From the NCBI RefSeq assembly GCF_018145875.1, contig NZ_JAGSSV010000004.1, positions 1-64,000 of the forward strand: a DNA stretch of 64,000 nucleotides. The letters run 5' to 3'. The notes beneath the pieces are model-generated. The model ran no database searches and was not told the origin of the DNA. It was given only the letters and a program-made list of their open reading frames with translations. The stretch is from Marinomonas vulgaris. GTDB lineage: Bacteria; Pseudomonadota; Gammaproteobacteria; Pseudomonadales; Marinomonadaceae. Each line of letters begins with the position of its first letter. The stretch's first letter is position 1. Position numbers and translations under genes: made by a program. Positions 39,411 through 49,331 of the stretch are shown here, in pieces.

Positions 39411-40316
39411 ATGAAAATCGCAATTCTTTCTCGTAATCCTCGACTTTACTCTACCCGTCGATTGGTTGAGGCAGGTGAAAAGCTTGGCCATGAAGTGGAT
39501 GTCATCGACACAATGCACTGCTACATGGACATTACCAGCAGCAATCCATCAGTGCGATACGATGGTAAACCCTTACCAAAATACGATGCGGTGATTCCAC
39601 GAATTGGTGCGTCTGTGACCTTTTATGGTACAGCTGTGGTCAGACAATTTGAAATGATGGGCACTTACAGTATCAACGAGTCGGTAGCGATCAGTCGCTC
39701 TCGCGATAAACTGCGCTCTTTACAGTTGATGTCTCGTAAAGGTTTAGGTTTGCCTAAAACGGGTTTTGCTCATCATCCTGATAAAATTGGCGACTTGCTG
39801 AAAAACGTCGGTGGTGCACCTGTAGTGATCAAGTTGCTAGAAGGAACACAGGGAATTGGTGTGGTATTGGCGGAATCGAATAAAACCGCTGAATCGATCA
39901 TCGAAGCTTTCATGGGGTTAAAAGCCAACATTTTGGTGCAAGAATACATCAAAGAAGCCGGTGGGGCCGACATCCGCTGTTTGGTTGTTGGTGGTAAAGT
40001 GATCGCGGCGATGAAACGACAAGGAGCAGAAGGCGAGTTTCGCTCAAACTTACACCGTGGCGGCACGGCCTCACTGATTCGCTTATCGCCGGAAGAGCGT
40101 CGCACCGCCGTTGAAGCGGCCAAGGTCATGGGGCTAAACATGTGTGGCGTGGATATTTTACGTTCCAACAACGGGCCTTTAATCATGGAAGTGAACTCGT
40201 CACCTGGTCTAGAGGGGATTGAAACCGCCACAGGCAAAGACGTTGCTGAGATGATTATTCAACACATTGAGAAATCCGCCTTGCAGGGTAGCACCAAGAC
40301 CAAAGGAAAAGGCTGA
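39411..40316 (+). CDS. rimK: RimK-family ATP-grasp glutamate ligase
   Basis: 301 residues with the ATP-grasp fold ([47 protein letters not shown] for metal binding). Close to E. coli RimK, which adds glutamate to the C-terminus of ribosomal protein S6. The TGA overlaps the next ATG (TGATG), so it is coupled to an aspartoacylase-type gene. The retropepsin-like protease gene often found beside rimK is not here. Confidence 0.9.
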   Translation: MKIAILSRNPRLYSTRRLVEAGEKLGHEVDVIDTMHCYMDITSSNPSVRYDGKPLPKYDAVIPRIGASVTFYGTAVVRQFEMMGTYSINESVAISRSRDKLRSLQLMSRKGLGLPKTGFAHHPDKIGDLLKNVGGAPVVIKLLEGTQGIGVVLAESNKTAESIIEAFMGLKANILVQEYIKEAGGADIRCLVVGGKVIAAMKRQGAEGEFRSNLHRGGTASLIRLSPEERRTAVEAAKVMGLNMCGVDILRSNNGPLIMEVNSSPGLEGIETATGKDVAEMIIQHIEKSALQGSTKTKGKG

Positions 40317-41338
40317 TGAGCGACGATATTCTAACCATTGGTGACGTTGAGATTCCACTGGGTGGTACAGCGCGTATTAAACTGCCGATGGTGAAACTTT
40401 ACACCGACACCAATATGTCCATGCCGGTGTTTGTGAAGCGCGGCAAACGTCCAGGCCCTACCTTGTTTATTAGTGCGGCCATTCATGGTGATGAGTTAAA
40501 TGGCATCGAAATCATCAGTCGCATCATTCAGAGCAAATCCCTAGAAAATATTCGAGGCACCTTGATTGCGGTACCTGTGGTGAACGGTTATGGCGTGTTA
40601 AACCAAAGCCGCTATTTACCTGACCGCCGAGATCTTAACCGGTCTTTTCCTGGCTCTAAAAGAGGGTCATTAGCAGGACGCGTTGCCGATCGCTTTTTAA
40701 GTGAAATTGTCTCAAAAGCGGACTATGGCATCGACCTTCACACTGGCAGCTTGCATCGTACCAATTTGCCACAAGTGCGAGCCAACTTGGATGACGCGGA
40801 AACCCTAGCCATTGCGAAAGCCTTTGGGGTGCCGGTCTTGATGAACTCGAACCTACGTGATGGCTCTTTGCGAGAATGTGCCAACGACGTGGGCGCAAAA
40901 GTAATCTTATACGAAGCCGGTGAAGCGCTGCGCTTTGATGAGTTGTCAATCCGTGCTGGTGTGAAAGGCGTGGTCGGGGTGATGCGTTATTTGAGCATGT
41001 TGCCAAAATCGCGTAGTAAAAAGTCCTTATCCGAACCACGAATTGCTCGTAGCAGTAGCTGGGTGCGAGCCACTGACAGCGGTTTTACGTCTCACATTAA
41101 GGCTCTTGGGGATCTGGTGGAAGCGGGCGATGTATTGGCTGAAATCAAAGACCCATATGGCGCTATTTTAGACAAGGTCGTGTGTAAAAATGGCGGTATT
41201 ATCATTGGCAAGCAAAATATTCCTTTGGTGCAAGAAGGCGAAGCCATGTATCACATTGCTCACTTTACCTCACCCGATGAAGTGGCTGGGCACGTGGAAA
41301 CCATGCAAGACGAATTGATGGATCAAGGTTTGTCGTAG
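40316..41338 (+). CDS. Succinylglutamate desuccinylase/aspartoacylase-family protein
   Basis: A 340-residue M14-type zinc hydrolase. The metal site is His-x-x-Glu in AAIHGDELNG plus the later His of YGIDLHTGS. RYLPDRRDLNRSFPGS holds the substrate Arg. From about 255 there is a beta-rich lipoyl-like C-terminal domain. Its coupling to rimK suggests that it trims or releases an amino-acyl group connected with that ligase, perhaps poly-glutamate from S6, but the exact substrate cannot be read. Confidence 0.85.
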   Translation: MSDDILTIGDVEIPLGGTARIKLPMVKLYTDTNMSMPVFVKRGKRPGPTLFISAAIHGDELNGIEIISRIIQSKSLENIRGTLIAVPVVNGYGVLNQSRYLPDRRDLNRSFPGSKRGSLAGRVADRFLSEIVSKADYGIDLHTGSLHRTNLPQVRANLDDAETLAIAKAFGVPVLMNSNLRDGSLRECANDVGAKVILYEAGEALRFDELSIRAGVKGVVGVMRYLSMLPKSRSKKSLSEPRIARSSSWVRATDSGFTSHIKALGDLVEAGDVLAEIKDPYGAILDKVVCKNGGIIIGKQNIPLVQEGEAMYHIAHFTSPDEVAGHVETMQDELMDQGLS

Positions 41339-41347
41339 TTATTATCG

Positions 41348-41378
41348 AGCATAAAGGTAATTCCTTTATGCTATTTTT
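41348..41378 (+). terminator. Terminator of the rimK operon
   Basis: AGCATAAAGG pairs with CCTTTATGCT over a five-base loop and is followed by ATTTTT. Confidence 0.88.
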
Positions 41379-41500
41379 GCCATAACTTGTATGTTTACCT
41401 GCTCTAAAAGTGGATATATAAAGGCAAAATAAGCGAATAAAGTAATAATCTTGTCATTGCTTTCTGAACGTGTTTTTTTCATTTATTTTTCATTAAACTT

Positions 41501-41520
41501 CCCTGAATTAACCTTCAGGG
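41501..41520 (+). promoter_or_regulatory. Hairpin overlapping the ribosome site of the 41528 gene
   Basis: CCCTGAA pairs perfectly with TTCAGGG across a six-base loop. The 3' arm includes most of AGGGAAG, the only plausible ribosome site before the ATG at 41528. Folding would hide it, so translation may be conditional. Confidence 0.5.
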
Positions 41521-41527
41521 AAGCATC

Positions 41528-42160
41528 ATGTTTATTTTACGTAGTCTTATTTACCTTTTCGGCATGGCGGGTATCGCACATCTCATTTCGTTGGAGGGCT
41601 ATCAGCTCTTGTCCGATGCTCAATACTCAGAACATTCCTTAACGGAGTACCTGCAAGACGGCTTTACTTTATTAAGCTGTGTGTTGTTTCTTATTGCAGC
41701 GAAAATGGATGAGAGGCTGCATATGTCATCCACCTTGCTAGCTTGTCTGATGGCGATGATGTTTGTACGTGAATCGGATGCCTTCTTAGATGCCCATGTT
41801 TTTGATGGTGCTTGGCAGCTTATTGTTACCTTGATTATTATTTACGCGATTGTGTTTGTGTGGGGGCGTATCCCAGCCGCTTATCAGTCACTAAAAGCGT
41901 ATTCCATGCAGCCTAGCTTTGGCATTTTTGTCGCTGGGATTGTGGCGGTTGTCGCCTTTTCTCGCATGATGGGGCGGGGTTCTTTTTGGCAGGCAGTGAT
42001 GGGCGACTCTTATATGCGAGTCGTGAAAAACATTGTTGAAGAAGGCATTGAAACCTTCGGTTATTCATTGATTGTGATTGCAGCAGTGGAATTAACGTTA
42101 GTCTGTGTTCGACTTCACAGTAAGAAGAAATCACCTTACTTCATGGCGAAACACGCCTAA
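41528..42160 (+). CDS. Unknown polytopic membrane protein
   Basis: 210 residues with about six hydrophobic helices (for example LIYLFGMAGIAHLI, LLSCVLFLIAA, LIVTLIIIYAIVFVWG, FGIFVAGIVAVVAFS, YSLIVIAAVELTLV) and a short basic C-terminus. No catalytic or transport motif is visible. Charged residues within helix-flanking segments (KMDERLHM, RESDAFLDAH, EEGIETFGYS) could bind a ligand or metal. It is monocistronic, between two terminators. Confidence 0.8.
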   Translation: MFILRSLIYLFGMAGIAHLISLEGYQLLSDAQYSEHSLTEYLQDGFTLLSCVLFLIAAKMDERLHMSSTLLACLMAMMFVRESDAFLDAHVFDGAWQLIVTLIIIYAIVFVWGRIPAAYQSLKAYSMQPSFGIFVAGIVAVVAFSRMMGRGSFWQAVMGDSYMRVVKNIVEEGIETFGYSLIVIAAVELTLVCVRLHSKKKSPYFMAKHA

Positions 42161-42210
42161 GTAATTGCTTAAGTAAGCATTAACCTAAATAGACATTTAA
42201 TAGACGAAAA

Positions 42211-42254
42211 AAACCTTATGAAATCGCTTTACATGAAGCGACCACATAAGGTTT
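42211..42254. terminator. Bidirectional terminator
   Basis: AAACCTTATG pairs with CATAAGGTTT, with an inner CGCTT/AAGCG stem. An A-run and a T-run on the two sides serve the membrane-protein gene and the convergent ygiQ. Confidence 0.9.
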
Positions 42255-42295
42255 TTTTATGGCTCAGATCTTTTCTGGCTCAGAAACGTCGCTGT

Positions 42296-44563
42296 TTAGC
42301 GAGATTTCACTTTTGATTTGCGGCGTTTGGCTTGGCTGGGTGCGGCTTGTTCACCTGTGGCTCGGCTACCAGCGGGTTTGCCTGAATGATGATTCTTACG
42401 ACGGGCTTTTTCTGCCACCGCATTTTTTTCGATAGTCGGACGGTTTGAGGTATGAGACGCGCCTGTCGCTTGGCCTGGTTTGGCTTTTTGTGGACGCTGA
42501 CGAACTTGTCGGTCTTTTTCTTCCGCGGGCACTAGCTTGTTAAGGCCGTAGCCAATCAAGTCAGTACGACCCATCTTGATCAAGGTATTGCGCAGATCTT
42601 GCCAGTTTCTTGGGTCGTGATAGCGTAAAAAGCCTTTTTGCACCGTGCGCTGTTTGGCGTCTTTTGGCGTGTACACGTCTTCGCTTTTGTAGGTAACTGG
42701 CTTGAGTGGATTTTTGCCCGAGTGGTACATGGCGGTGGCCAGCGACATCGGTGACGGATAAAAGGTTTGTACCTGATCCGGTTTGAAGTCATTGGTTTTT
42801 AACCATACGGCAAGGTTTAGCATGTCTTCGTCGGAGCTACCCGGGTGCGCCGCGATAAAGTAGGGAATCAAGTGCTGCTTTTTGCCGGCTTCTTTTGAGT
42901 ACTTATCGAACATGCGTTTAAAGCGGTCATAGGTGCCCATACCCGGTTTCATCATTTTCGATAAGGTGTCTTTCTCGGAGTGCTCAGGGGCAATTTTTAA
43001 CAAGCCGCCCACATGATGAGTCACCAACTCACGCACGTATTCTGGGTCTTCCACGGCCAAGTCATAACGCAAGCCAGAGGCAATCGATACGGTATGAATG
43101 CCTTCTATCGCGCGGGTTTTGCGGTAGAGTTCTGTGGTCGGACTGTGATCCGTGTTTAGATTTGAGCAAATAGTCGGGTACACACAAGACAATTTACGGC
43201 ACGAGGCTTGGACCTCGTCGTCGTTGCAGTTCAAGGTGTACATGTTCGACGTCGGGCCGCCAAGGTCTGAAATATGACCAGTAAATCCTGGCACTTTCGC
43301 CTTAATGTCTTCAATCTCGTTGAGGATGGATTCGTGAGAACGGGACTGGATCACTCGACCTTCGTGCTCAGTTATTGAGCAGAAAGTGCAGCCACCAAAA
43401 CAACCCCGCATGATGTTGATCGAGGTTTTGATCATGTCGTAAGCTGGAATACGCGCTTTTTTGTATTTTGGGTGCGGCACACGAGCGTAGGGAAGATCAA
43501 ACACGCCATCCATCTCTGGTGTTTCCAATGGAATTGGTGGTGGGTTTACCCAAATTTCTTTTTTGCCGTGTTTTTGGATGAGCGCACGAGCGTTATGCGG
43601 GTTGGATTCAAGGTGCAAAATACGCGAAGTGTGGGCATATAGTACAGGGTCTTTAGAGACCTTTTCAAACGATGGTAAACGGATGTAGGTTTTTTCTGGA
43701 TCGAGTTTTTCGCCGCGGCGTAACGGTGCGGGAATGACCCGAATCGGCATCACATCCGAGTCTTCGTCGTCTTTGGTTTGGCATTTGCCTTCTGGAATGT
43801 ATTCATATGGACTGTAAATTTGATCGACCTTACCGGGCCAATCGACACGGGTTGAATCGATCTCAGTAAAGCCGCCAGGTGGGGTGTTACGAACAATGGT
43901 GGTGCCGCGAATGTCGGTAAGCTCATCAAGGTTTTTGCCCATGGCCATTTGGTGTGTTACCTCCAGCATGGCACGTTCGGCGTTGCCATACAGCAAAATG
44001 TCAGCCGTGGAGTCGATTAGCACTGAGCGGCGCACTTCGTCGCTCCAGTAATCGTACTGAGCAATACGACGTAAGCTGGCTTCAATGCCGCCGATCATCA
44101 CAGGCACATCTTGGAAAGCTTCTTTACAACGCTGAGAATAAACAATCACCGCGCGATCAGGGCGCTTGCCACCCACACCATAAGGCGTGTAAGCGTCGTC
44201 GTTACGGACCTTTAAATCCGCCGTATAGCGGTTGATCAAAGAATCCATATTGCCTGCGGTCACGCCAAAATACAGATTAGGGCGACCTAGACGCATAAAG
44301 TCTTCTGTGTTGCGCCAATCGGGTTGATCAATAATACCAACACGGTAGCCCTTTGATTCTAATAAACGACCCAGTACTGCCATACCAAAACTGGGGTGAT
44401 CTACATAAGCATCCCCCGACACAATAATTACATCACAACTGTCCCAACCTAAGATGTCCATTTCTTCTCGGGTAGTGGGTAAAAAAGGCGAAACCCCGTA
44501 GCACTCAGCCCAATAAAGTGGATAAGAGAAGAGTTCTTTGGCGGTTTTATGTCGTTTGGTCAT
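42296..44563 (-). CDS. ygiQ: YgiQ-family radical SAM protein
   Basis: 755 residues. An N-terminal B12-binding-like domain (about 50-200) is followed by the radical SAM core with CxxxCxxC in [18 protein letters not shown] near residue 385. The C-terminal tail is long and rich in Lys, Arg and Gln. The start is the ATG at 44563 ([12 protein letters not shown]), which matches the family; a longer frame to 44602 is unlikely. Substrate unknown for the family. Confidence 0.92.
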   Translation of the reverse strand: MTKRHKTAKELFSYPLYWAECYGVSPFLPTTREEMDILGWDSCDVIIVSGDAYVDHPSFGMAVLGRLLESKGYRVGIIDQPDWRNTEDFMRLGRPNLYFGVTAGNMDSLINRYTADLKVRNDDAYTPYGVGGKRPDRAVIVYSQRCKEAFQDVPVMIGGIEASLRRIAQYDYWSDEVRRSVLIDSTADILLYGNAERAMLEVTHQMAMGKNLDELTDIRGTTIVRNTPPGGFTEIDSTRVDWPGKVDQIYSPYEYIPEGKCQTKDDEDSDVMPIRVIPAPLRRGEKLDPEKTYIRLPSFEKVSKDPVLYAHTSRILHLESNPHNARALIQKHGKKEIWVNPPPIPLETPEMDGVFDLPYARVPHPKYKKARIPAYDMIKTSINIMRGCFGGCTFCSITEHEGRVIQSRSHESILNEIEDIKAKVPGFTGHISDLGGPTSNMYTLNCNDDEVQASCRKLSCVYPTICSNLNTDHSPTTELYRKTRAIEGIHTVSIASGLRYDLAVEDPEYVRELVTHHVGGLLKIAPEHSEKDTLSKMMKPGMGTYDRFKRMFDKYSKEAGKKQHLIPYFIAAHPGSSDEDMLNLAVWLKTNDFKPDQVQTFYPSPMSLATAMYHSGKNPLKPVTYKSEDVYTPKDAKQRTVQKGFLRYHDPRNWQDLRNTLIKMGRTDLIGYGLNKLVPAEEKDRQVRQRPQKAKPGQATGASHTSNRPTIEKNAVAEKARRKNHHSGKPAGSRATGEQAAPSQAKRRKSKVKSR

Positions 44564-44710
44564 TATGTGCTCTTGGTATTGGCTGTGATAATAGAGAATC
44601 ACGGTTTGCCACGAAAGTGGTACATGGCGTATCGGTCAAAAAATGTGCCGTATTATCCCAGAAAACGTCTGGGGTAAACAGCCTAATCTTGGACTCTGTT
44701 GGCTTTAGGA

Positions 44711-45358
44711 TTATTGATGAAGAGGCGAGATGCGCCACACACTTTCTTCAAATACCTTATGGCCGCGCTCTTGATAACGTTCATGGGTGAGGGCCAAGTT
44801 TTCAGAGGCAATTTTTTGTATCCTGTCTCCCCACATGGCACGAATAGCGTCGTTTTGTACGGAAAAAGGCGGCCCTTGCTGATTGCCATCATAATGCAAA
44901 CCGATCAACAGCACCCAAGCAGAAGGCGATAAACGGGCTTGAGTATGACGCACATAATCCGCCCGCTTGCTGTCGGGCATGGCGACCATGGCGGCGCGAT
45001 CATAGCAGGCATCAAAGTCGGTTTCGGTGAAGTGAAAATAGTCCCCTTCAACGATGCGTAATGGCAGGTCGTTTACCGTGTGTATTTTTAAGTCGCCTTC
45101 ATGGTGCGTTTCATAAGTGAAATCGTTATCGCCTAGGAATTGCACCACAGCAAGTGACGACAACTCCACGCCGGTTACCTGGTAGCCTTGTTCTGCCAGC
45201 CAAATCATATCGTTCGACTTGCCGCATAAAGGCACTAACACACGGCTGCCTTTTGCTAATGTAGGCCAAAACTCGATGAGTTTAGGGTTGATGTCGTCTT
45301 TATGAAAACCAATTTGTCCGGCTTTCCAGCGGTCGAGCCAAAATTCATTTGTAATCAC
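44711..45358 (-). CDS. tpm: Thiopurine S-methyltransferase
   Basis: A 215-residue SAM-dependent methyltransferase of the TPMT family: FWLDRWKAGQIGFHKDDINP at the N-terminus, the SAM site VLVPLCGKSNDMIWLAEQGY, GVELSS, and the DRAAMVAMP motif. Bacterial members methylate thiopurines or detoxify selenium and tellurium compounds. It is divergent from the small gene at 45506. Confidence 0.94.
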   Translation of the reverse strand: MITNEFWLDRWKAGQIGFHKDDINPKLIEFWPTLAKGSRVLVPLCGKSNDMIWLAEQGYQVTGVELSSLAVVQFLGDNDFTYETHHEGDLKIHTVNDLPLRIVEGDYFHFTETDFDACYDRAAMVAMPDSKRADYVRHTQARLSPSAWVLLIGLHYDGNQQGPPFSVQNDAIRAMWGDRIQKIASENLALTHERYQERGHKVFEESVWRISPLHQ

Positions 45359-45505
45359 GCTAACCTCATTATTTGTGGCGTTATGTTTTGTTAAACCCGC
45401 GTCGTCGATTATTGGATCAAAAGGGTGCTAGACTTAGCGCTAAATGTTGAGTCTTATTAGACCCATTATTTCACCCATTCTATTCGTTTTCATTACGGAA
45501 TTATT

Positions 45506-45670
45506 ATGTCTTTAGACCAAGCACCAGAGCACATTAAATTGGCTGTGGATCTAATTGAGCTACTTGAAGAGAATAACATCGCGCCTAGTGTGGCGGTGGA
45601 TGCGCTTACCATTGTATTGCGCGATTTCCAGCAAAAACTTGAATCAATAGACTCGGACGATAGCAAATAG
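45506..45670 (+). CDS. rsmS: Small protein of the RsmS/YbaM family (DUF2496)
   Basis: A 54-residue acidic, helical protein beginning [20 protein letters not shown] and continuing [20 protein letters not shown]. It aligns along its length with E. coli YbaM (53 residues). Members are small cytosolic regulators, called RsmS in Pectobacterium where it affects secondary metabolism. The ribosome site is weak (ACGGAA). It stands alone. Confidence 0.85.
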   Translation: MSLDQAPEHIKLAVDLIELLEENNIAPSVAVDALTIVLRDFQQKLESIDSDDSK

Positions 45671-45770
45671 TTTCTTGATTGCCAGTTCGTTTAGTCTAAC
45701 ACCTTGCTTATAAAGTCTGTTTTGATACTTATCTTCATAACCTTTTACCCAGTAAAAAGAGCGTAATTTT

Positions 45771-47016
45771 GCACACACTTGACCAATTACACCGTGGCGA
45801 ACTAAAGGGCATTGTTCGCCTACAACTTAGTGACAATTTAACCGACTTCCCTGAGGCAATCTATGACCTTGCCGATTCGCTGGAAGTATTAGACCTGTCA
45901 AACAACGCCTTGAGCCGTTTACCTGACGATTTATGTCGACTCAAAAAACTGCGCATTGTGTTCTGCTCGAACAATCTTTTTACCGAATTGCCCTCTTGTC
46001 TAGGGCGTTGTCCACAACTTGAGATGATTGGATTTAAAAGCAATCAAATCACACAAGTCTCATCGTCGTCGTTACCAACACACACTCGCTGGTTGATTCT
46101 AACGGATAATCAAATAACCGACTTACCCGATGATATGGGTCGACTCACGCGATTACAAAAATTGGCGTTGGCAGGAAATCAACTGCAAGCATTGCCCGAC
46201 AGTATGGTCGATTGTAAGCGTTTGGAGTTGATTCGCTTGTCGGCTAATCAATTTGCCACTTTCCCCGATGTTTTACTGACGCTACCGCGCTTGGCTTGGC
46301 TAGCCTTCTCTGGCAACCCTTTTTGTGCGCCGCGCGATTCACATGATGAATTCAAAACCGTCGCCTTTGGGGATTTGGCTTTGCATCAGGTATTAGGGCA
46401 GGGCGCTTCGGGGGTGATTTCCTTAGCCACTTGGCAGCGCAACCTCTTTGGTTTTGATGACAAGGTCGCGGTGAAAGTTTTCAAAGGTCAAGTCACCAGT
46501 GACGGCTTCCCTGAAGACGAGTTAGACGCTTGTTTGGCTGTGGGTTATCACGAGAATTTGGTGACACCGTTAGCGAAAGTGCATAAGCCGGATTGTTCTG
46601 CCTTGGTAATGGGATTGATTCCGCCCCATTATACCAATCTGGGATTGCCGCCGAGTTTGGCGTCGTGCACACGGGATACGTTTGCAGAAGGTCAGATTTT
46701 ATCGATTGCAACCATTGCCCGCATTGTCGAGCAGGTTGAACATCTTGTTGCGCATTTTTGCCAACAAAAAGTCAGCCACGGAGATTTATACGCCCATAAC
46801 ACCTTAATCAACGAAGAAGGGCATGTGTTGTTTGGCGACTTTGGTGCGGCGTCAAAATACGGCAATTTATCGACAGAGCGGCAGCTGGGCATAGAGCGGG
46901 TTGAGCGTCGTGCATTGGCTTTCTTTATTGATGATATGCTGAGTATTTGCGCTGAGAAAGACAAACAAAGCGAGGCTTATCGCACCTTAAGTGAGAAAGC
47001 GGATTTGCAGATTTAA
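45771..47016 (+). CDS. Leucine-rich-repeat protein kinase
   Basis: About 415 residues. Seven or so leucine-rich repeats fill residues 15-195 (SLEVLDLSNNALSRLPDDL, RWLILTDNQITDLPDDMGRL, KLALAGNQLQALPDSM). A kinase-like domain follows (about 205-405): glycine loop LGQGASGVIS, ATP Lys in VAVKVFKG, catalytic loop HGDLYAHN and DFG in FGDFGAAS. The key Lys and both Asp are present, so it is probably active, though small for a kinase. The start is a TTG near 45769, since no ATG lies upstream in frame; AAGAGCG precedes it. Such LRR-kinase hybrids occur in some gammaproteobacteria, function unknown. Confidence 0.82.
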
Positions 47017-47026
47017 TAAGCAGAAT

Positions 47027-47076
47027 AAAAAAGCCCTGTCGGCCACTTGTTATAAAATAGCATGACAGGGCTTTTA
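47027..47076. terminator. Bidirectional terminator between the LRR kinase and ribH2
   Basis: AAAAGCCCTGTC pairs with GACAGGGCTTTT around a 23-base loop, with A and T runs outside. Confidence 0.8.
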
Positions 47077-47090
47077 AAAAGAAATGAGTT

Positions 47091-47579
47091 TTACGCTAGG
47101 CTTTTGGCTTTTTCAGTCAAGCGAATGCTTTGGTCGCAAGCGTTGGCCAATTCTATGCCTTTTTTCACGAAGTGACGGCTAAAGTATTCTTTGTGCTCGT
47201 CGTGTTCGTGGAAGTTATGTGGCGTTAAAACGGCTGTTAGCACAGGAATTTCAGTTTCAAGTTGCACTTGCATCAAACCACTACAAACGGCTTGAGCGAC
47301 GAAATCATGGCGATAAATACCACCGTCTACTACCAAGGCCGTGCCGGCAATGGCTGAGTAAAGGCCGCTTTTCGCTAATAGCTTGGCTTGTAATGGAATT
47401 TCGTAACCGCCAGGAACTGGAATAACATCGATTAAATCGAGGCTGTAGCCACGCTCGATTAACTCGGCTTTAAAACCTTCAACACAGTTTAAGACAATGT
47501 CTTCATGCCAAGAGGCGTGAAGAATAGCGATGCGTTTTGTTGCTGGTGTGAATTCAATATTCGTTGAGCTCTGATTCAT
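47091..47579 (-). CDS. ribH2: 6,7-dimethyl-8-ribityllumazine synthase, RibH2 type
   Basis: 162 residues. It makes the direct precursor of riboflavin. The active-site parts are ILHASWHEDIV, VPGGYEIPLQAK, VVDGGIYRHDFVAQAV and LTPHNFHEHDEHKEYFSRHF. The GIYRHDFV and long His/Glu-rich segment are typical of the decameric RibH2 class known from Brucella and rhizobia, rather than the icosahedral RibH of a rib operon. It is a single gene under an FMN riboswitch. Confidence 0.9.
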   Translation of the reverse strand: MNQSSTNIEFTPATKRIAILHASWHEDIVLNCVEGFKAELIERGYSLDLIDVIPVPGGYEIPLQAKLLAKSGLYSAIAGTALVVDGGIYRHDFVAQAVCSGLMQVQLETEIPVLTAVLTPHNFHEHDEHKEYFSRHFVKKGIELANACDQSIRLTEKAKSLA

Positions 47580-47699
47580 TGTGTAATCCTAAAGTAACTA
47601 AGGTGAATCAGGGCGAACGGACAGGCAAAAACCCCACGATTAAATGAGATACCTAAATAGACACACACTGAAAAACAGCGAGTGGCTGAGGACTTGTCT

Positions 47700-47866
<167 letters not shown>

Positions 47867-48012
47867 GGAATAAACCGACAAACGCAATATACTCGCTTTT
47901 TGCGGCGCCTGTCAAAGCGAGTTTTTGGTAAAATTAACCCTATTCATTTTACAAACCCTTGTTGTAATATTAAACAGCCGTTCAACATTAATGAATCAAC
48001 AGCGGAGTGAGA

Positions 48013-48417
48013 ATGGGGTCTTATACAGAGCAGGCACTAAAGCGTACAATAGAGCGTCCAATTGCTAAAATGCTTGTTCTTGGCAGTTGTTTGTTGCTGT
48101 CCGCGTGCAGCGTCATCGAGAAAGGTTCACCAGTAGAATCTATTATATCTGAAGAAATCGCTGAGATTTCTAATCTAGATCAAACCAATGTTGCTGCTTA
48201 TTCCTGTGACGGACAAACTCTTGATATTCATTTTCATAGCAATCAAGCTCAGCTTTCTTGGCAGGGCGACGAGTACTTTTTGACCCAAGCGGTCAGCGCA
48301 TCAGGTGCGTATTTTCTGGGTGAAGGCTTATCTTTTTGGGTGCATGGCGACCATGCTGTGTTGTCTTTTCATCATGCTAACAAGCAAGCGTGCCAGCTGA
48401 TCCAAGTAAATTCCTAA
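48013..48417 (+). CDS. MliC-like lysozyme-inhibitor lipoprotein
   Basis: About 134 residues. An unusually long N-terminus precedes a lipoprotein signal with lipobox LLSAC. The C-terminal domain (about 60-134) has the MliC/PliC pattern: YSCDGQTLDIHF, SASGAYFLGEGLSFWVHG and a distal Cys in KQACQ. It would protect peptidoglycan from C-type lysozymes in the periplasm. I chose ATG 48013 with GGAG nearby; a GTG at 48007 or ATG at 48070 are alternatives. The gap 47867-48012 is otherwise empty. Confidence 0.78.
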   Translation: MGSYTEQALKRTIERPIAKMLVLGSCLLLSACSVIEKGSPVESIISEEIAEISNLDQTNVAAYSCDGQTLDIHFHSNQAQLSWQGDEYFLTQAVSASGAYFLGEGLSFWVHGDHAVLSFHHANKQACQLIQVNS

Positions 48418-48533
48418 ATCGTCCTGAACAGCTCTCATCTTAAATCCCAGTGTTTTCATCCCGCCGGTTTTGCAATCCGTGTACAATGGCACCATTCGCG
48501 CTAAATGGCGCCTGAGCAAATTGTAGAGACAGT

Positions 48534-49310
48534 ATGAGTAAGTTATTTGTAATGGGCATGGGGCCTGGGGACCTTGGTTTGGTTGCGCCCAATGCCACCA
48601 AAGCGTTGTCGGTTTGTAGCGATTGGGTTGCCTATGGTTATTATTTGGATTTATTAGGTGAACTCAGCGAAGGTAAGACCTTTCATAATCTACCCTTGGG
48701 GGAAGAAATAGGTCGTGCTCGATTGGCGTTAGACCTTGCTGCGCAGGGTAAAAATACCGCGCTTATTTCCAGTGGTGACATTGGTATTTACGCCATGGCA
48801 ACCTTGGTATTTGAACTGCTTGATATGCAATTGCAAGGCAAAGAAGACCACCCAGAATGGCTCAATGTAGACATTGAAGTGATCCCTGGAATTTCGGCGA
48901 TGCAAGCCGGTGCCAGCCGCGTTGGTGCCATGTTAGGCCATGATTTCTGCACCATTTCCTTATCCGATTTATTAACGCCATGGGAGACCATCGACAAGCG
49001 CTTGCACGCCTGCGGCGCAGGGGATTTTGTCGTGTCGTTTTACAATCCCGTATCGAAAAAGCGCGACTGGCAATTGAATCACGCTCGCGATGTCTTGTTG
49101 CAATATCGTCCTGCCAGCACACCGGTGATGATTGGTCGTCAATTAACACGTCCTGAAGAAGTCATTACCTTTACCACCTTGGGCCAACTCGACGCCAAAG
49201 ACGTTGATATGTTTACCATGGTCAGTGTGGGAAATTCAGACACCAAACACATCGTCAATGGCGACAAGTCTTGGATTTACACCCCTCGCGGTTACTCGAA
49301 AAAGCTATAA
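48534..49310 (+). CDS. cobJ: Precorrin-3B C17-methyltransferase
   Basis: A 258-residue SAM-dependent tetrapyrrole methylase: MGMGPGDLGLVAPNA at the N-terminus, ISSGDIGIYAMA, VIPGISAMQAGASRVGAMLG and SFYNPVSKKRDWQL are typical of CobJ. It acts after CobG or an equivalent in the aerobic B12 route. It starts the cob cluster; no cobalamin riboswitch is apparent in the 116 bp upstream. Confidence 0.93.
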   Translation: MSKLFVMGMGPGDLGLVAPNATKALSVCSDWVAYGYYLDLLGELSEGKTFHNLPLGEEIGRARLALDLAAQGKNTALISSGDIGIYAMATLVFELLDMQLQGKEDHPEWLNVDIEVIPGISAMQAGASRVGAMLGHDFCTISLSDLLTPWETIDKRLHACGAGDFVVSFYNPVSKKRDWQLNHARDVLLQYRPASTPVMIGRQLTRPEEVITFTTLGQLDAKDVDMFTMVSVGNSDTKHIVNGDKSWIYTPRGYSKKL

Positions 49311-49331
49311 ATATTGAGCAAGGTTAATAGT

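Noticed and set aside
48418-48533. Cobalamin riboswitch ahead of cobJ
   Set aside because: No B12 box (GCCACTG-like core) or supporting stems were found in this gap.
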